This document shows, piece after piece, positions 1 through 7,190 of a DNA stretch of 41,441 bases. The translations under genes and the position numbers were made by a program. The stretch is from a bacterium (lineage in GTDB: Bacteria > Babelota > Babeliae > Babelales > CAIQNR01). The stretch covers positions 1 to 41,441 of the forward strand of contig CANNMA010000003.1 in the NCBI GenBank assembly GCA_947505805.1. Reading direction: 5' to 3'. Every line of letters begins with the position of its first letter. The stretch's first letter is position 1. The notes under the pieces were generated by a model, which was not told where the DNA came from, did not search any database, and saw only the letters and a program-made list of their open reading frames with translations.

Positions 1-347
1 CCACCATGACCACCATGACCACCATGACCATCGTGACCACCATGACCACCATGACCATCGTGACCATCGTGACCACCGTGACCATCGTGACCATCGTGAC
101 CACCGCCATGACCAGCGTGACTTCCACCGCCGTGTCCGTGAGCTGCACCGCCACCGTGACCTCCATGAGCTGCAGCAGCATGACCACCACCGCCACCCAT
201 TCCGCGTCCACCGCCACCGCGTCCACCGCCACCGTGACCACCGCCACCGCCATGACCACCGCCTCCGTGACCTATAAGATCATTATTCATTAATCCAATT
301 GATGTCAGCAGAACGAGAAGAAAGGGTATATTTTTTTGTAACTTCAT
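1..347 (-). CDS. Exported Gly/His-rich low-complexity protein (partial, C-terminus beyond window)
   Basis: The leftward reading frame starts at the ATG at 347-345, preceded by a GGAGA ribosome binding site about 7 bases upstream, and stays open to the window edge, so at least 115 residues are present and the C-terminus is missing. The first 25 or so residues form a signal peptide: MKLQ, then a hydrophobic run (IPFLLVLLTSIGL). The rest is almost only Gly and His with some Ala, Asp, Arg and Ser, first as GGGGH/GGGGR blocks, then as GHGG and GHDGH blocks. I recognise no family. His-rich exported proteins often bind Ni, Zn or Cu, but that role is only inferred here. Its GGN/CAY codons make it much richer in GC than its surroundings. 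The rightward open frame over the same bases (Met-Thr-Val rich) is an artefact of the repeats. Confidence 0.75.
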   Translation of the reverse strand, partial: MKLQKNIPFLLVLLTSIGLMNNDLIGHGGGGHGGGGGHGGGGRGGGGRGMGGGGGHAAAAHGGHGGGAAHGHGGGSHAGHGGGHDGHDGHGGHDGHDGHGGHGGHDGHGGHGGHG

Positions 348-370
348 GACTGTTCTCCATTAAATTAGGC

Positions 371-407
371 AAGCAGAAAGAGGGTATACGCGGGGTTCTT
401 TCTGCTT
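371..407 (-). terminator. 11-bp inverted repeat, possible terminator between the two exported-protein genes
   Basis: AAGCAGAAAGA (371-381) is perfectly repeated in inverse at 397-407, with a 15-base loop. It lies downstream of the coiled-coil protein gene and upstream of the Gly/His-rich gene, both read leftward. On the leftward strand the stem is not followed by a clear T run (it is on the rightward strand, TTTAGTTTTT), so termination is plausible rather than certain. It could instead be a leader structure of the Gly/His-rich gene. Confidence 0.4.
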
Positions 408-468
408 TAGTTTTTCTCCATTTCCCCAAATTAATCCGCCATAGCGTTATGCGATGTTGGATTGACTG

Positions 469-990
469 TTATAAATCTTTTTCGATATTCATAATATCTT
501 GATCAACATCAGTTTCTACGCGTTGCATTAACGATTTGTTTTTCATAGAACCTTGATTCATAGTTTTATTAGACGACTGTGAAGATGATTTTTTGAGTTG
601 TCCTTGTAATGTTTGAACGTTAGTTTCTAAATTTTTAATTTCTTTGCGTGCCATTCTCAATTGCTCATTGAGGCTATCTTCTTTTTTCTTGAGTGCTTGT
701 ACTTGGTCTTCTAGTGAATCAATCATGTCATAAGCTTTTTTTAATTTTTTATTAAGACGATCATTTTCAAGATCAAGGTTTCTGTAAGCAGCATTATCAT
801 TATCAGCAGAAGCAGACGACGATGAATTGTTATTTGAGGAATTTGCTACACTTGATCCGATGTAAGAACCTAAAAATGAACCCCCAAGAGAAGCACCAAA
901 GGTTTTACCTCCTCCTTTTGCATTAACGTTTCCGGCTCCAGTTATTGAAAGTAAAATAATCGTAAATAAACCTATTGATATTTTCTTCAT
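469..990 (-). CDS. Small exported coiled-coil protein of unknown function
   Basis: 173 residues. Residues 1-24 are a signal peptide (MKK, hydrophobic IGLFTIILLSITGAG, then VNA before the likely cleavage). Residues 25-50 are a Gly/Ser-rich segment with a glycine-zipper look (GASLGGSFLGSYIGSS). Residues 51-65 are a Ser/Asn linker. Residues 68-135 form a charged heptad-like coiled coil (for example LEDQVQALKKKEDSLNEQL), and the tail is Ser/Asn/Lys-rich. The start is fixed by GGAGA 5 bases upstream. The protein should lie in the periplasm or at the outer membrane; the glycine zipper could associate with membrane. No family is recognised. A small hairpin (GGTCT-AAA-AGACC, 1003-1015) abuts the ribosome binding site. 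It faces the same way as the Gly/His-rich gene, 121 bases away. Confidence 0.8.
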   Translation of the reverse strand: MKKISIGLFTIILLSITGAGNVNAKGGGKTFGASLGGSFLGSYIGSSVANSSNNNSSSSASADNDNAAYRNLDLENDRLNKKLKKAYDMIDSLEDQVQALKKKEDSLNEQLRMARKEIKNLETNVQTLQGQLKKSSSQSSNKTMNQGSMKNKSLMQRVETDVDQDIMNIEKDL

Positions 991-1035
991 ATAATCTCCT
1001 TTGGTCTAAAAGACCTGTATTTAAAGAATTTTAGG

Positions 1036-1054
1036 CTCAATTACATTAATTGAG
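1036..1054. other. Perfect 8-bp hairpin in the leader of the coiled-coil protein gene
   Basis: CTCAATTA, a CAT loop, then TAATTGAG (1036-1054). It lies between the end of murC and the coiled-coil gene, just downstream of the candidate promoter, so it would form in the 5' leader of the latter transcript. There is no T run, so it looks more like an operator or a leader structure than a terminator. Confidence 0.4.
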
Positions 1055-1066
1055 ACTTCTAATATA

Positions 1067-1096
1067 AATATACAAATAGAAAATATGTAAAATCAA
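1067..1096 (-). promoter_or_regulatory. Candidate sigma-70 promoter for the coiled-coil protein gene
   Basis: On the leftward strand, TTGATT (1096-1091) and TATATT (1072-1067) are 18 bases apart, about 75 bases upstream of the start codon at 990. The region is very AT-rich, so chance matches are likely. Confidence 0.35.
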
Positions 1097-1136
1097 GAAA
1101 ATAGAGGTGAGAGGATTTTTTTACTAAAAAATAAGC

Positions 1137-2531
1137 TTATTTTAAAGAGGTCAGTAGTTTAGAAGCAAGTTTATTAATATTTCCGGCTCCTTGCAGCAAA
1201 ATAAGGTCTCCTTCACATACCAGTGAAGCAAGATGTTGCTGGAGCAAAGTAAAATCAGAATCATAAGAAATATAGAAAACTGGTGCATGTGGATTGAGCT
1301 TAAGAGCGTCACTATAAAGATTGTGACCAGTTATATCATCAACGGGATTTTCACTTGAAGCGTAAATATCGGTTACAATGATGTGATCAGCTTGAACTGT
1401 TGCAAGAAGTTGAACAAAATCATTCCAGAGTGTTTTTGTTCGGCTGTAGCGATGGGGTTGAAATACCAGAATTAATTTATTTTTTACTCGTTTACGCGCA
1501 ACAGCAACAGTACATTGAATTTCAGTAGGGTGATGGCCGTAATCATCAAAAATTTCAGCACCTTGAAATGTTCCTTTAAGGGTGAATCGACGATCTACTC
1601 CTGTAAATGTTTGTAAAGCATGTGCAATTATTTCTAATGAAATTCCCGCTTTGTAGGCAGCAGCACATGCAGCAAGACTGTTTAAAACATTATGTATTCC
1701 AGGGATAGATAGTGTAATAAGTCCCAAAGGAAGATTTTTGTGTAGTAATTGGTAACAAGAATGATCAGATTCAAGTGATAGATTGTTAAAGCTCCAATCT
1801 GCATCAGGTGATGATCCATAAGTAGTTGTTGAAACTGATTCTAACGGTAAAAGAGATCTAATTTGTGCGTCATCGATACAAACTATGGCATTTCCATAAA
1901 AGGGTGTTTTTTGTAAAAATTGACGGAATGTTTCAGTGACATCATGTAAATTTTTATAGGTTCCTAAATGTTCTCTATCGATGTTGGTAAGTATGGATAG
2001 TGTTGGAAATAGGTGAAGAAGTGATCGGTCGCTTTCATCAGTTTCTGTTATTAAAAATTGCCCATTACCATTACGGGCGTTCGATTCTATACTATGTAAA
2101 TAGCCACCAATTACAATAGTGGGGTCTTGTTTAGCAGTTATGAAAATATGGGAGAGTAAAGATGTTGTCGTTGTTTTGCCATGAGATCCAGCAACTGCGA
2201 TGGTGTAGGCTGTTCGGGTCAGTTCGGCGAGCATAACGCCACGAGTTATGGTGGTAATACCGCGAGTACGAGCTCGTACTAATTCAGGGTGAGAAGTTGG
2301 TACGTCGGATGAGTATACAACGGTATCAATAGTTTGATCGTGGCATAAAGAACCATTGTTACCGACTTCTATAAGACAGCCTATTTTTTGCAAATCAAGA
2401 ATACTTTTTTGTGTGCATTGTGGATCGCAACCAGAAATGATATAGCCACGTTCTGAAAGTATTTTTGCGATTCCACTCATTCCTATGCCGCCTATTCCGA
2501 CAAAATGAATATGTTTTTCCTTGGTATACAT
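1137..2531 (-). CDS. murC: UDP-N-acetylmuramate--L-alanine ligase MurC
   Basis: 464 residues, the usual MurC length. MurC adds L-alanine to UDP-MurNAc with ATP, the first step of peptidoglycan stem-peptide synthesis in the cytoplasm. All three Mur ligase domains are visible: the N-terminal Rossmann-like UDP-binding motif GIGGIGMSG (residues 12-20), the ATP-binding loop GSHGKTTTT (115-123), the acidic ETDESD motif (163-168), DDYGHHPTEI in the central domain and FQPHRYSRT opening the C-terminal domain. The start ATG at 2531 has only a weak GATGGT-like upstream site. It follows the MerR-type gene by 71 bases on the same strand and probably shares its promoter. No other mur, fts or ddl gene is adjacent, so it sits outside the usual dcw cluster. 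The second leftward frame over its start is a shadow. Confidence 0.97.
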   Translation of the reverse strand: MYTKEKHIHFVGIGGIGMSGIAKILSERGYIISGCDPQCTQKSILDLQKIGCLIEVGNNGSLCHDQTIDTVVYSSDVPTSHPELVRARTRGITTITRGVMLAELTRTAYTIAVAGSHGKTTTTSLLSHIFITAKQDPTIVIGGYLHSIESNARNGNGQFLITETDESDRSLLHLFPTLSILTNIDREHLGTYKNLHDVTETFRQFLQKTPFYGNAIVCIDDAQIRSLLPLESVSTTTYGSSPDADWSFNNLSLESDHSCYQLLHKNLPLGLITLSIPGIHNVLNSLAACAAAYKAGISLEIIAHALQTFTGVDRRFTLKGTFQGAEIFDDYGHHPTEIQCTVAVARKRVKNKLILVFQPHRYSRTKTLWNDFVQLLATVQADHIIVTDIYASSENPVDDITGHNLYSDALKLNPHAPVFYISYDSDFTLLQQHLASLVCEGDLILLQGAGNINKLASKLLTSLK

Positions 2532-2602
2532 AGTTTTGCGACCATCTTATAAAATTAATCAATACGCTATTGTATAGCAAAAATAACGATAGATGTAAAA
2601 AT

Positions 2603-2968
2603 TCAAGCTGAAAGAATCTCTTTTAAAGAGATGATTTTTTCACGTAAAGAAAGAATTTTTTGTAACTGAATTTTTGAAGTAGATGAAGGTTTTTTTTCTT
2701 CAATAACAGTTCGATGTGACCCAATGATAGAAGTGTCATTTTTTTTGAACTGCTTTTTTGCTCCAGCAATAGTAAAACCTTGTTCATAGAGTAATGTTTT
2801 TATGGATTGAAATTTTTCTAAATCTTTTTTTTCATAAAATCTTTGGCCTCCTTCAGAGCGGCTTCCGGTAACATTAAATTCTTTTTCCCAGAATCTAATA
2901 ACAAACTGTTCAACCCCAAGATTTTTTGCAAGTTCACCAATGCGAAACTGTTTTTTTTGCATTTTCAT
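2603..2968 (-). CDS. MerR-family transcriptional regulator
   Basis: 121 residues. An N-terminal MerR winged helix-turn-helix is clear: FRIGELAKNLGVEQFVIRFW (residues 8-27), then the wing containing SEGGQRFYEKKDLE and the helix KTLLYEQGFTIAGAKK. The C-terminus (about residues 88-119) is a short helical, probably dimerising segment with no cysteine pair or effector domain, so the inducer cannot be named; the closest known type is the short MerR_1 / MlrA-like DNA-binding protein. The ATG at 2968 has AGGAGA 7 bases upstream; a second in-frame ATG lies two codons in. It is first in a likely merR-murC transcript from the promoter at 3012-3040, and the palindrome there is a candidate autoregulatory site. 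Confidence 0.88.
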   Translation of the reverse strand: MKMQKKQFRIGELAKNLGVEQFVIRFWEKEFNVTGSRSEGGQRFYEKKDLEKFQSIKTLLYEQGFTIAGAKKQFKKNDTSIIGSHRTVIEEKKPSSTSKIQLQKILSLREKIISLKEILSA

Positions 2969-3011
2969 CTCTTATTCTCCTTTAAAAATAACCTGTAAAA
3001 GCTTCTGCTTT

Positions 3012-3048
3012 GTTATAGCTGAACTGTTACTTTATGTAAATTTTTACA
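3012..3048 (-). promoter_or_regulatory. Promoter of merR-murC with an overlapping palindrome
   Basis: On the leftward strand, TTTACA (3040-3035) and TATAAC (3017-3012) are separated by exactly 17 bases, 44 bases ahead of the merR start. The -35 box is one half of a perfect palindrome, TGTAAA-TT-TTTACA (3035-3048). A binding protein there would compete with or reposition RNA polymerase; the MerR-type protein itself is the obvious candidate, as inference. On the other strand a TATAAT (3059-3064) may serve yidC but lacks a good -35. Confidence 0.6.
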
Positions 3049-3146
3049 AAATAAGCTCTATAATATGGTAGCGGAGATAGATCTTTAGTGGTATTCTTGA
3101 GCATCTAAAGTCTATAAATTATGATTCGTAAGTTGAGGAATTGTGC

Positions 3147-4625
3147 ATGAATAAGCCATTATTGTTTGGATTAATACTTTTTTCATTGGGAGTTCAAATT
3201 GGGTTACAGATGTATCTTTCAAATCGAAAAGTTCAGATTAAGGAGGAGCAACAGGAGCTGCATCTAGAAGTTCTTTTTGCACAGGAGCATGATCATAAAG
3301 AAGAGATAACATCTTTGAAGTTGCCGTACGCTCATATGAAATTTAGTAATAAAGGTGGAGCGCTTTCAGATCTTACGTATCTTAGAAATATGGATGGAGA
3401 TATGCAGGAGTTTGTTATTCTTGCAGCAGATAATGCTCAAGAGCGCGAACAGCAAGCATTTTTGGTAGCACTTGATGATAAGACCCCTTACCATTATGAA
3501 CTTGCAGGAGTTGAAGAAACAGAGATAGGGCATACTATTTCTTACCAACATGTTGGTCATGGTGCGGATATTCAAAAGCAATTTTTTGTACATAAAGATA
3601 AACAACAAATTGATTTGAAATTAACGGTTAAACCTCATGCAACGACAAAAGTGCGGTTGCTTTGGCCTTCACCAGTTTTAAAGGGCCTTGGTGAAGATGA
3701 GGTTCTTGATGGATTTGCTTTGAGTAAAAAAGATGATTTTTCTAAGATTACTCAGAAAAAAATTAATTCGATGCAGTATGCACAGCCAATTTTGTTTGGG
3801 GTTGAAGATAAGTATTTTGTGTATGCAATGACTGCTGACCCTCAGCATTTTACTCAACGTGGGTATTTCAAAGACGTTGATAAGCGGTTGCTTGCTATTC
3901 TAGAAAGTGGTGAAATTCAAGAAGAAACGACCTGGTCAGTATCATTTTATTGCGGTCCAAAACAGGCTGCTGCAATGGGACTTGTTGATTCGCGTTTAGA
4001 GAAAGTTTTTGATTATGGATTTTTTGGTTTTATAGCAAAACCGTTACTCAAATTTTTGAGATGGGTTAATGGAATTGTTCATAATTATGGTTTTGCAATT
4101 TTGCTTGTTACTTTGCTTTTAAAGCTTATTTTATTGCCATTTACTTGGAGTAGTGCTCGAAAAATGAAGCGTCTTCAAGAATATCAACGCAAGATGGAAT
4201 ATCTTCAACAAAAATATAAACATAACAAAGAGGCTCTTGATGCTGCTCGTATGGAGCTTATGCAAAAAGATGGGCTTCCTCTTGGTGGCTGTTTAACAGC
4301 ACTTTTACCGATTCCATTTTTAGTTGCATTGCAAAGTGGGCTTAGTAATTCATTAGAGCTGTATAGAGCGCCATTTGTTTTTTGGATAAAAGATTTATCT
4401 GCAGCAGACCCTTATTATGTACTACCATTTTTGATGACAGTATTTTTCTTGTTGAGTGGTGCCATGGGTGGTAAATCTGCTAGACAAAATATTGGAGCAT
4501 TTATTATGGCAATTGTGATGTTTGCACTTACTTCTAATTTGGCAGCAGGATTATGTCTTTGTATTGTTGCTAATATTGGTCTTCACGTGCTTCAGACAGC
4601 ATTGCAAAAAGCGATTGATGCATGA
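3147..4625 (+). CDS. yidC: Membrane protein insertase YidC
   Basis: 492 residues. YidC inserts and folds inner-membrane proteins, alone or with SecYEG. The layout is Gram-negative: an N-terminal membrane anchor (about residues 4-22), a large periplasmic domain (about 40-280), then the conserved YidC/Oxa1 core with segments FLRWVNGIVHNYGFAILLVT, the cytoplasmic hairpin ARKMKRLQEYQRKMEYLQQK, and three more membrane spans. A lysine in the first core span (LLLKLILLPF) takes the place of the usual conserved arginine in the hydrophilic groove. I chose ATG 3147 (GAGGAA 6-8 bases upstream) over an upstream TTG at 3141 that would overlap the binding site. Its last bases overlap recR by 4. The usual rpmH-rnpA partners are absent. 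Confidence 0.96.
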   Translation: MNKPLLFGLILFSLGVQIGLQMYLSNRKVQIKEEQQELHLEVLFAQEHDHKEEITSLKLPYAHMKFSNKGGALSDLTYLRNMDGDMQEFVILAADNAQEREQQAFLVALDDKTPYHYELAGVEETEIGHTISYQHVGHGADIQKQFFVHKDKQQIDLKLTVKPHATTKVRLLWPSPVLKGLGEDEVLDGFALSKKDDFSKITQKKINSMQYAQPILFGVEDKYFVYAMTADPQHFTQRGYFKDVDKRLLAILESGEIQEETTWSVSFYCGPKQAAAMGLVDSRLEKVFDYGFFGFIAKPLLKFLRWVNGIVHNYGFAILLVTLLLKLILLPFTWSSARKMKRLQEYQRKMEYLQQKYKHNKEALDAARMELMQKDGLPLGGCLTALLPIPFLVALQSGLSNSLELYRAPFVFWIKDLSAADPYYVLPFLMTVFFLLSGAMGGKSARQNIGAFIMAIVMFALTSNLAAGLCLCIVANIGLHVLQTALQKAIDA

Positions 4626-5224
4626 TTCATAAACTTCCAACGTTAGCTCATTTATGCAAGGCATTGCAGCAGGTTCCGTATCTTGCTTCTAAAAATTTGT
4701 ATCGGGTGGCAACCTATTTTTTGTTGAGTGATCAAAAAAAAATAGATTCATTTTGTTTAGCCCTCTTGGCAGCAAAACGAAATATCATTCTTTGCCCAAT
4801 TTGTTGTGTATGGAAAGAACGTGAAAAACCTTGTGTTTTTTGTGATGATCAGTCTCGTGATCATGCATTGATCTGCGTGGTTGAAACTTGGCAAGAACTT
4901 ATGGCAATTGAAAAAACAGAAGGATACAAGGGATTGTATCATGTTCTTGGCGGAACAATTTGCCCACTTGAAGGTGTTGGGCCAGAAGATCTTTCAATAG
5001 ATGCTTTGGTTAAAAGAGTTCAGGGTAGTACGGTAACCGAAATTATTTTAGCAACTAATCAGACTCCTGAAGGTGAAGCAACTGCGATGTATGTTGCTCG
5101 CAAACTCAAAGAAACTGGTATAAAAGTGTCTTGCCTAGCTCGTGGAATGCCAGTAGGAGCGGTACTTGAAGGCTTAGATAAGTTGACAGTATATAAGGCT
5201 CTTGCAGAGCGACGCCTTTTTTAA
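4622..5224 (+). CDS. recR: Recombination mediator RecR
   Basis: 200 residues, normal length. RecR acts with RecF/RecO to load RecA on gapped DNA. The zinc finger is intact (C58-x2-C61 and C71-x2-C74, in CPICC and CVFC), followed by the Toprim domain (ALICVVETWQELMAIEKTEG) and the typical C-terminus (LARGMPVGAVLEGLDKLTVY). The N-terminal helix-hairpin-helix is degenerate: where most RecR proteins read PGIGxKSAxRLA, this one reads VPYLASKNLYRVA. It starts inside yidC (ATGA overlap), implying translational coupling, and pepP follows after 21 bases. Confidence 0.95.
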   Translation: MIHKLPTLAHLCKALQQVPYLASKNLYRVATYFLLSDQKKIDSFCLALLAAKRNIILCPICCVWKEREKPCVFCDDQSRDHALICVVETWQELMAIEKTEGYKGLYHVLGGTICPLEGVGPEDLSIDALVKRVQGSTVTEIILATNQTPEGEATAMYVARKLKETGIKVSCLARGMPVGAVLEGLDKLTVYKALAERRLF

Positions 5225-5245
5225 ATTATAAAGAAAGGATCTTAG

Positions 5246-6541
5246 ATGAATAGTAAGATGTTGGAAGAACTGATGGTGCGACCGGTGCGTCGTAAAGAAC
5301 TTATTGAAAAGATAGTTCATACGTATCCAGGTAAAAAAGGTACGATTTTGTTTTCAGCAGGTTTTGAGCGCGATCGTGAGCCTTTTTTTCAAGATAGTTC
5401 GTTTTATTACTTTGTAGGAATTTTAGAACCAGCGATCATTTTTATGCAGCCATTAGATGGTGTTCCTGTGTTGTATGAACCTTGTTATACGGTTAAACGA
5501 TCTGTTTGGTTGCCTAATAAAAAAACAAAAGAAACGATGGAAGCTGTTGGTGTTTCTGAAGTTGTACTCATGGGGAAAGAGGTTTCTGGGTATTCTTTTG
5601 GGCCATTTTTTACTAAAGAATCGGTTGAAAAGGTTGTTGCTCAATTGCAAAAATTGGTGAGTTCTGGTCAGTATCTTTTTACTCCTCTTTCGTCAATTGA
5701 TAATGAGTGTTTATGGGTTATCAGACAACTTTGTCAGTATGTTCCGGGTTTAGAAGAGCAACTGATAGATATTTCTTACTTAATTGGAGAGATACGTAGA
5801 AAAAAATCAATGCAAGAACTTGAACATATGTATCGTGCAATTGAGATTACTGCAGCGGCTCAGGAAGCGGCAGTAGAAACAATAGAGCCAGGAGTTGAAG
5901 AAGCATTAGTTCAAGCATCAATTGATTATATTTTTACACAGGGTAAAGCGGTTAATGCCTTTCCAAGCATTGTTGGTAGTGGCAAAAATAGTACTGTGTT
6001 GCATTATGTTGATAATGCAGATGTTATGAAAGCGGGCGATCTGGTTGTTGTTGATATTGGGGCTTCGTATAGTCATTATGCAGCCGATGTTACGAGAACT
6101 TATCCTGTTTCAGGAACATACAGCAAACGTCAAAAACAAGTGTATACGATGGTTCTTGAAGCTCAGGCTCATGTGGCAGATCATGCAAGGCCGGGTATGT
6201 ATTTAAATAATTCAGATTATCCAAAGAGATCATTGCATCATATAGCAAAGGCATTTTTTGCTGAGCATGGAGTTTCAGACTATTTTCCGCATGGAATAGG
6301 TCATTTTGTGGGGCTTGATGTCCATGATGTTGGTGACGTTAAAAAACCTCTTCAGGTGGGTGATGTGATTACTATTGAACCAGGGCTTTATTTTTCAGAA
6401 GAAAACCTTGGTATTAGAATTGAGGATATGTACTGGATAGTGGAAGAGGGTTCTATGTGCTTAACTGATGGAATTACAAAAGATAGTACGGAGATTGAGG
6501 CTATTATGGCGGCAGCTCAAAGAGATGATGACGAGCTATAA
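5246..6541 (+). CDS. pepP: M24-family Xaa-Pro aminopeptidase
   Basis: 431 residues. An N-terminal aminopeptidase P domain (about residues 10-165) precedes a pita-bread M24 catalytic domain. The five dinuclear metal ligands are D270 and D281 (VVVDIG and AADVTRTY), H353 (HGIGHFVG), E378 (TIEPGLYF) and E393 (RIED). It removes N-terminal residues before proline in the cytoplasm. The ATG at 5246 has AAAGGA 7 bases upstream. It ends the yidC-recR-pepP set; a promoter for rplM follows in the gap. The symbol rests on domain layout; pepQ-type dipeptidase activity cannot be excluded. Confidence 0.93.
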   Translation: MNSKMLEELMVRPVRRKELIEKIVHTYPGKKGTILFSAGFERDREPFFQDSSFYYFVGILEPAIIFMQPLDGVPVLYEPCYTVKRSVWLPNKKTKETMEAVGVSEVVLMGKEVSGYSFGPFFTKESVEKVVAQLQKLVSSGQYLFTPLSSIDNECLWVIRQLCQYVPGLEEQLIDISYLIGEIRRKKSMQELEHMYRAIEITAAAQEAAVETIEPGVEEALVQASIDYIFTQGKAVNAFPSIVGSGKNSTVLHYVDNADVMKAGDLVVVDIGASYSHYAADVTRTYPVSGTYSKRQKQVYTMVLEAQAHVADHARPGMYLNNSDYPKRSLHHIAKAFFAEHGVSDYFPHGIGHFVGLDVHDVGDVKKPLQVGDVITIEPGLYFSEENLGIRIEDMYWIVEEGSMCLTDGITKDSTEIEAIMAAAQRDDDEL

Positions 6542-6566
6542 AAGCTACTGGGAAAGGTTTTTGGAT

Positions 6567-6595
6567 TTGACCGTATTGTAGTTTTCGCGTATTGT
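6567..6595 (+). promoter_or_regulatory. Candidate promoter for rplM
   Basis: TTGACC (6567-6572) and TATTGT (6590-6595) are 17 bases apart, in the 119-base gap between pepP and rplM. The gap and the separate terminator after rplM suggest rplM is transcribed at least partly on its own. Confidence 0.45.
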
Positions 6596-6660
6596 ATAAG
6601 AATCCGTTCATTTTGTATAAATAAGATAGTTTCGAAAAATTAAAGTTTAAGGGTAATGGT

Positions 6661-7107
6661 ATGTCTATCGACATGAATAAAATGTTCAATTTGCGCAAAG
6701 AAGATGCAGAACCTCGTTGGCATTTAATCGATGCTAAAGGTAAAATTCTAGGAAGATTAGCGACTGAAGTGGCAGATCTTTTGCGTGGCAAGGGCAAACC
6801 GACCTATACGCCTCACTCAGCTGATGGTGACTATGTTGTTATTATCAATGCTGAAAAAGTTGTTCTTACCGGAAATAAGCTTGAAGGTAAGATCTATCAA
6901 CGTGTGACTGGTTGGATGGGTGGTAAAAAAGAAGTTACAGCAAAGCATGTAATGTCGACGTTTCCAACTCGTATTATTACGCATGCTGTTGAAGGCATGA
7001 TGGCTGATAACATCTTGAATGCTCGCATGATCAGAAATTTGAAAGTGTATGTTGGGACAGAACACCCACATGCAGCTCAATTTACAACGGCAAATTCAGC
7101 TGTTTAG
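6661..7107 (+). CDS. rplM: 50S ribosomal protein uL13
   Basis: 148 residues, normal length. Typical uL13 stretches are WHLIDAKGKILGRLATEVA (residues 20-38), GDYVVIINAEKVVLTGNK and the YVGTEHPHAAQ tail. The protein is an early 23S rRNA assembly factor. ATG 6661 has AAGGG 7 bases upstream; a second in-frame ATG at codon 5 is less well placed. In most bacteria rpsI (uS9) follows directly; here a strong terminator follows instead, so rpsI must be elsewhere if present. Confidence 0.97.
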   Translation: MSIDMNKMFNLRKEDAEPRWHLIDAKGKILGRLATEVADLLRGKGKPTYTPHSADGDYVVIINAEKVVLTGNKLEGKIYQRVTGWMGGKKEVTAKHVMSTFPTRIITHAVEGMMADNILNARMIRNLKVYVGTEHPHAAQFTTANSAV

Positions 7108-7133
7108 TTTTGAACTACATTTTTAATAAAATA

Positions 7134-7162
7134 AAGCCCCGAGTTTTCGGGGCTTATTTTTT
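7134..7162. terminator. Bidirectional Rho-independent terminator between rplM and rseP
   Basis: Perfect 9-bp GC-rich stem AAGCCCCGA (7134-7142) / TCGGGGCTT (7147-7155) with a GTTT loop. A T run follows on the right, and on the other strand the stem runs into TTTATTTTATT. It sits between two converging genes and can end both transcripts. Confidence 0.92.
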
Positions 7163-7190
7163 AGTTAAAATACTTAGTTGAGAAAATCAA

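Noticed and set aside
6-293. Rightward Met-Thr-Val-rich open frame of 95 codons at the left edge, and a CRISPR-like look of the short repeats
   Set aside because: It is the antisense of a Gly/His-coding repeat that has a proper start, binding site and signal peptide on the other strand. Repeats are codon-sized, without spacers, so not CRISPR.
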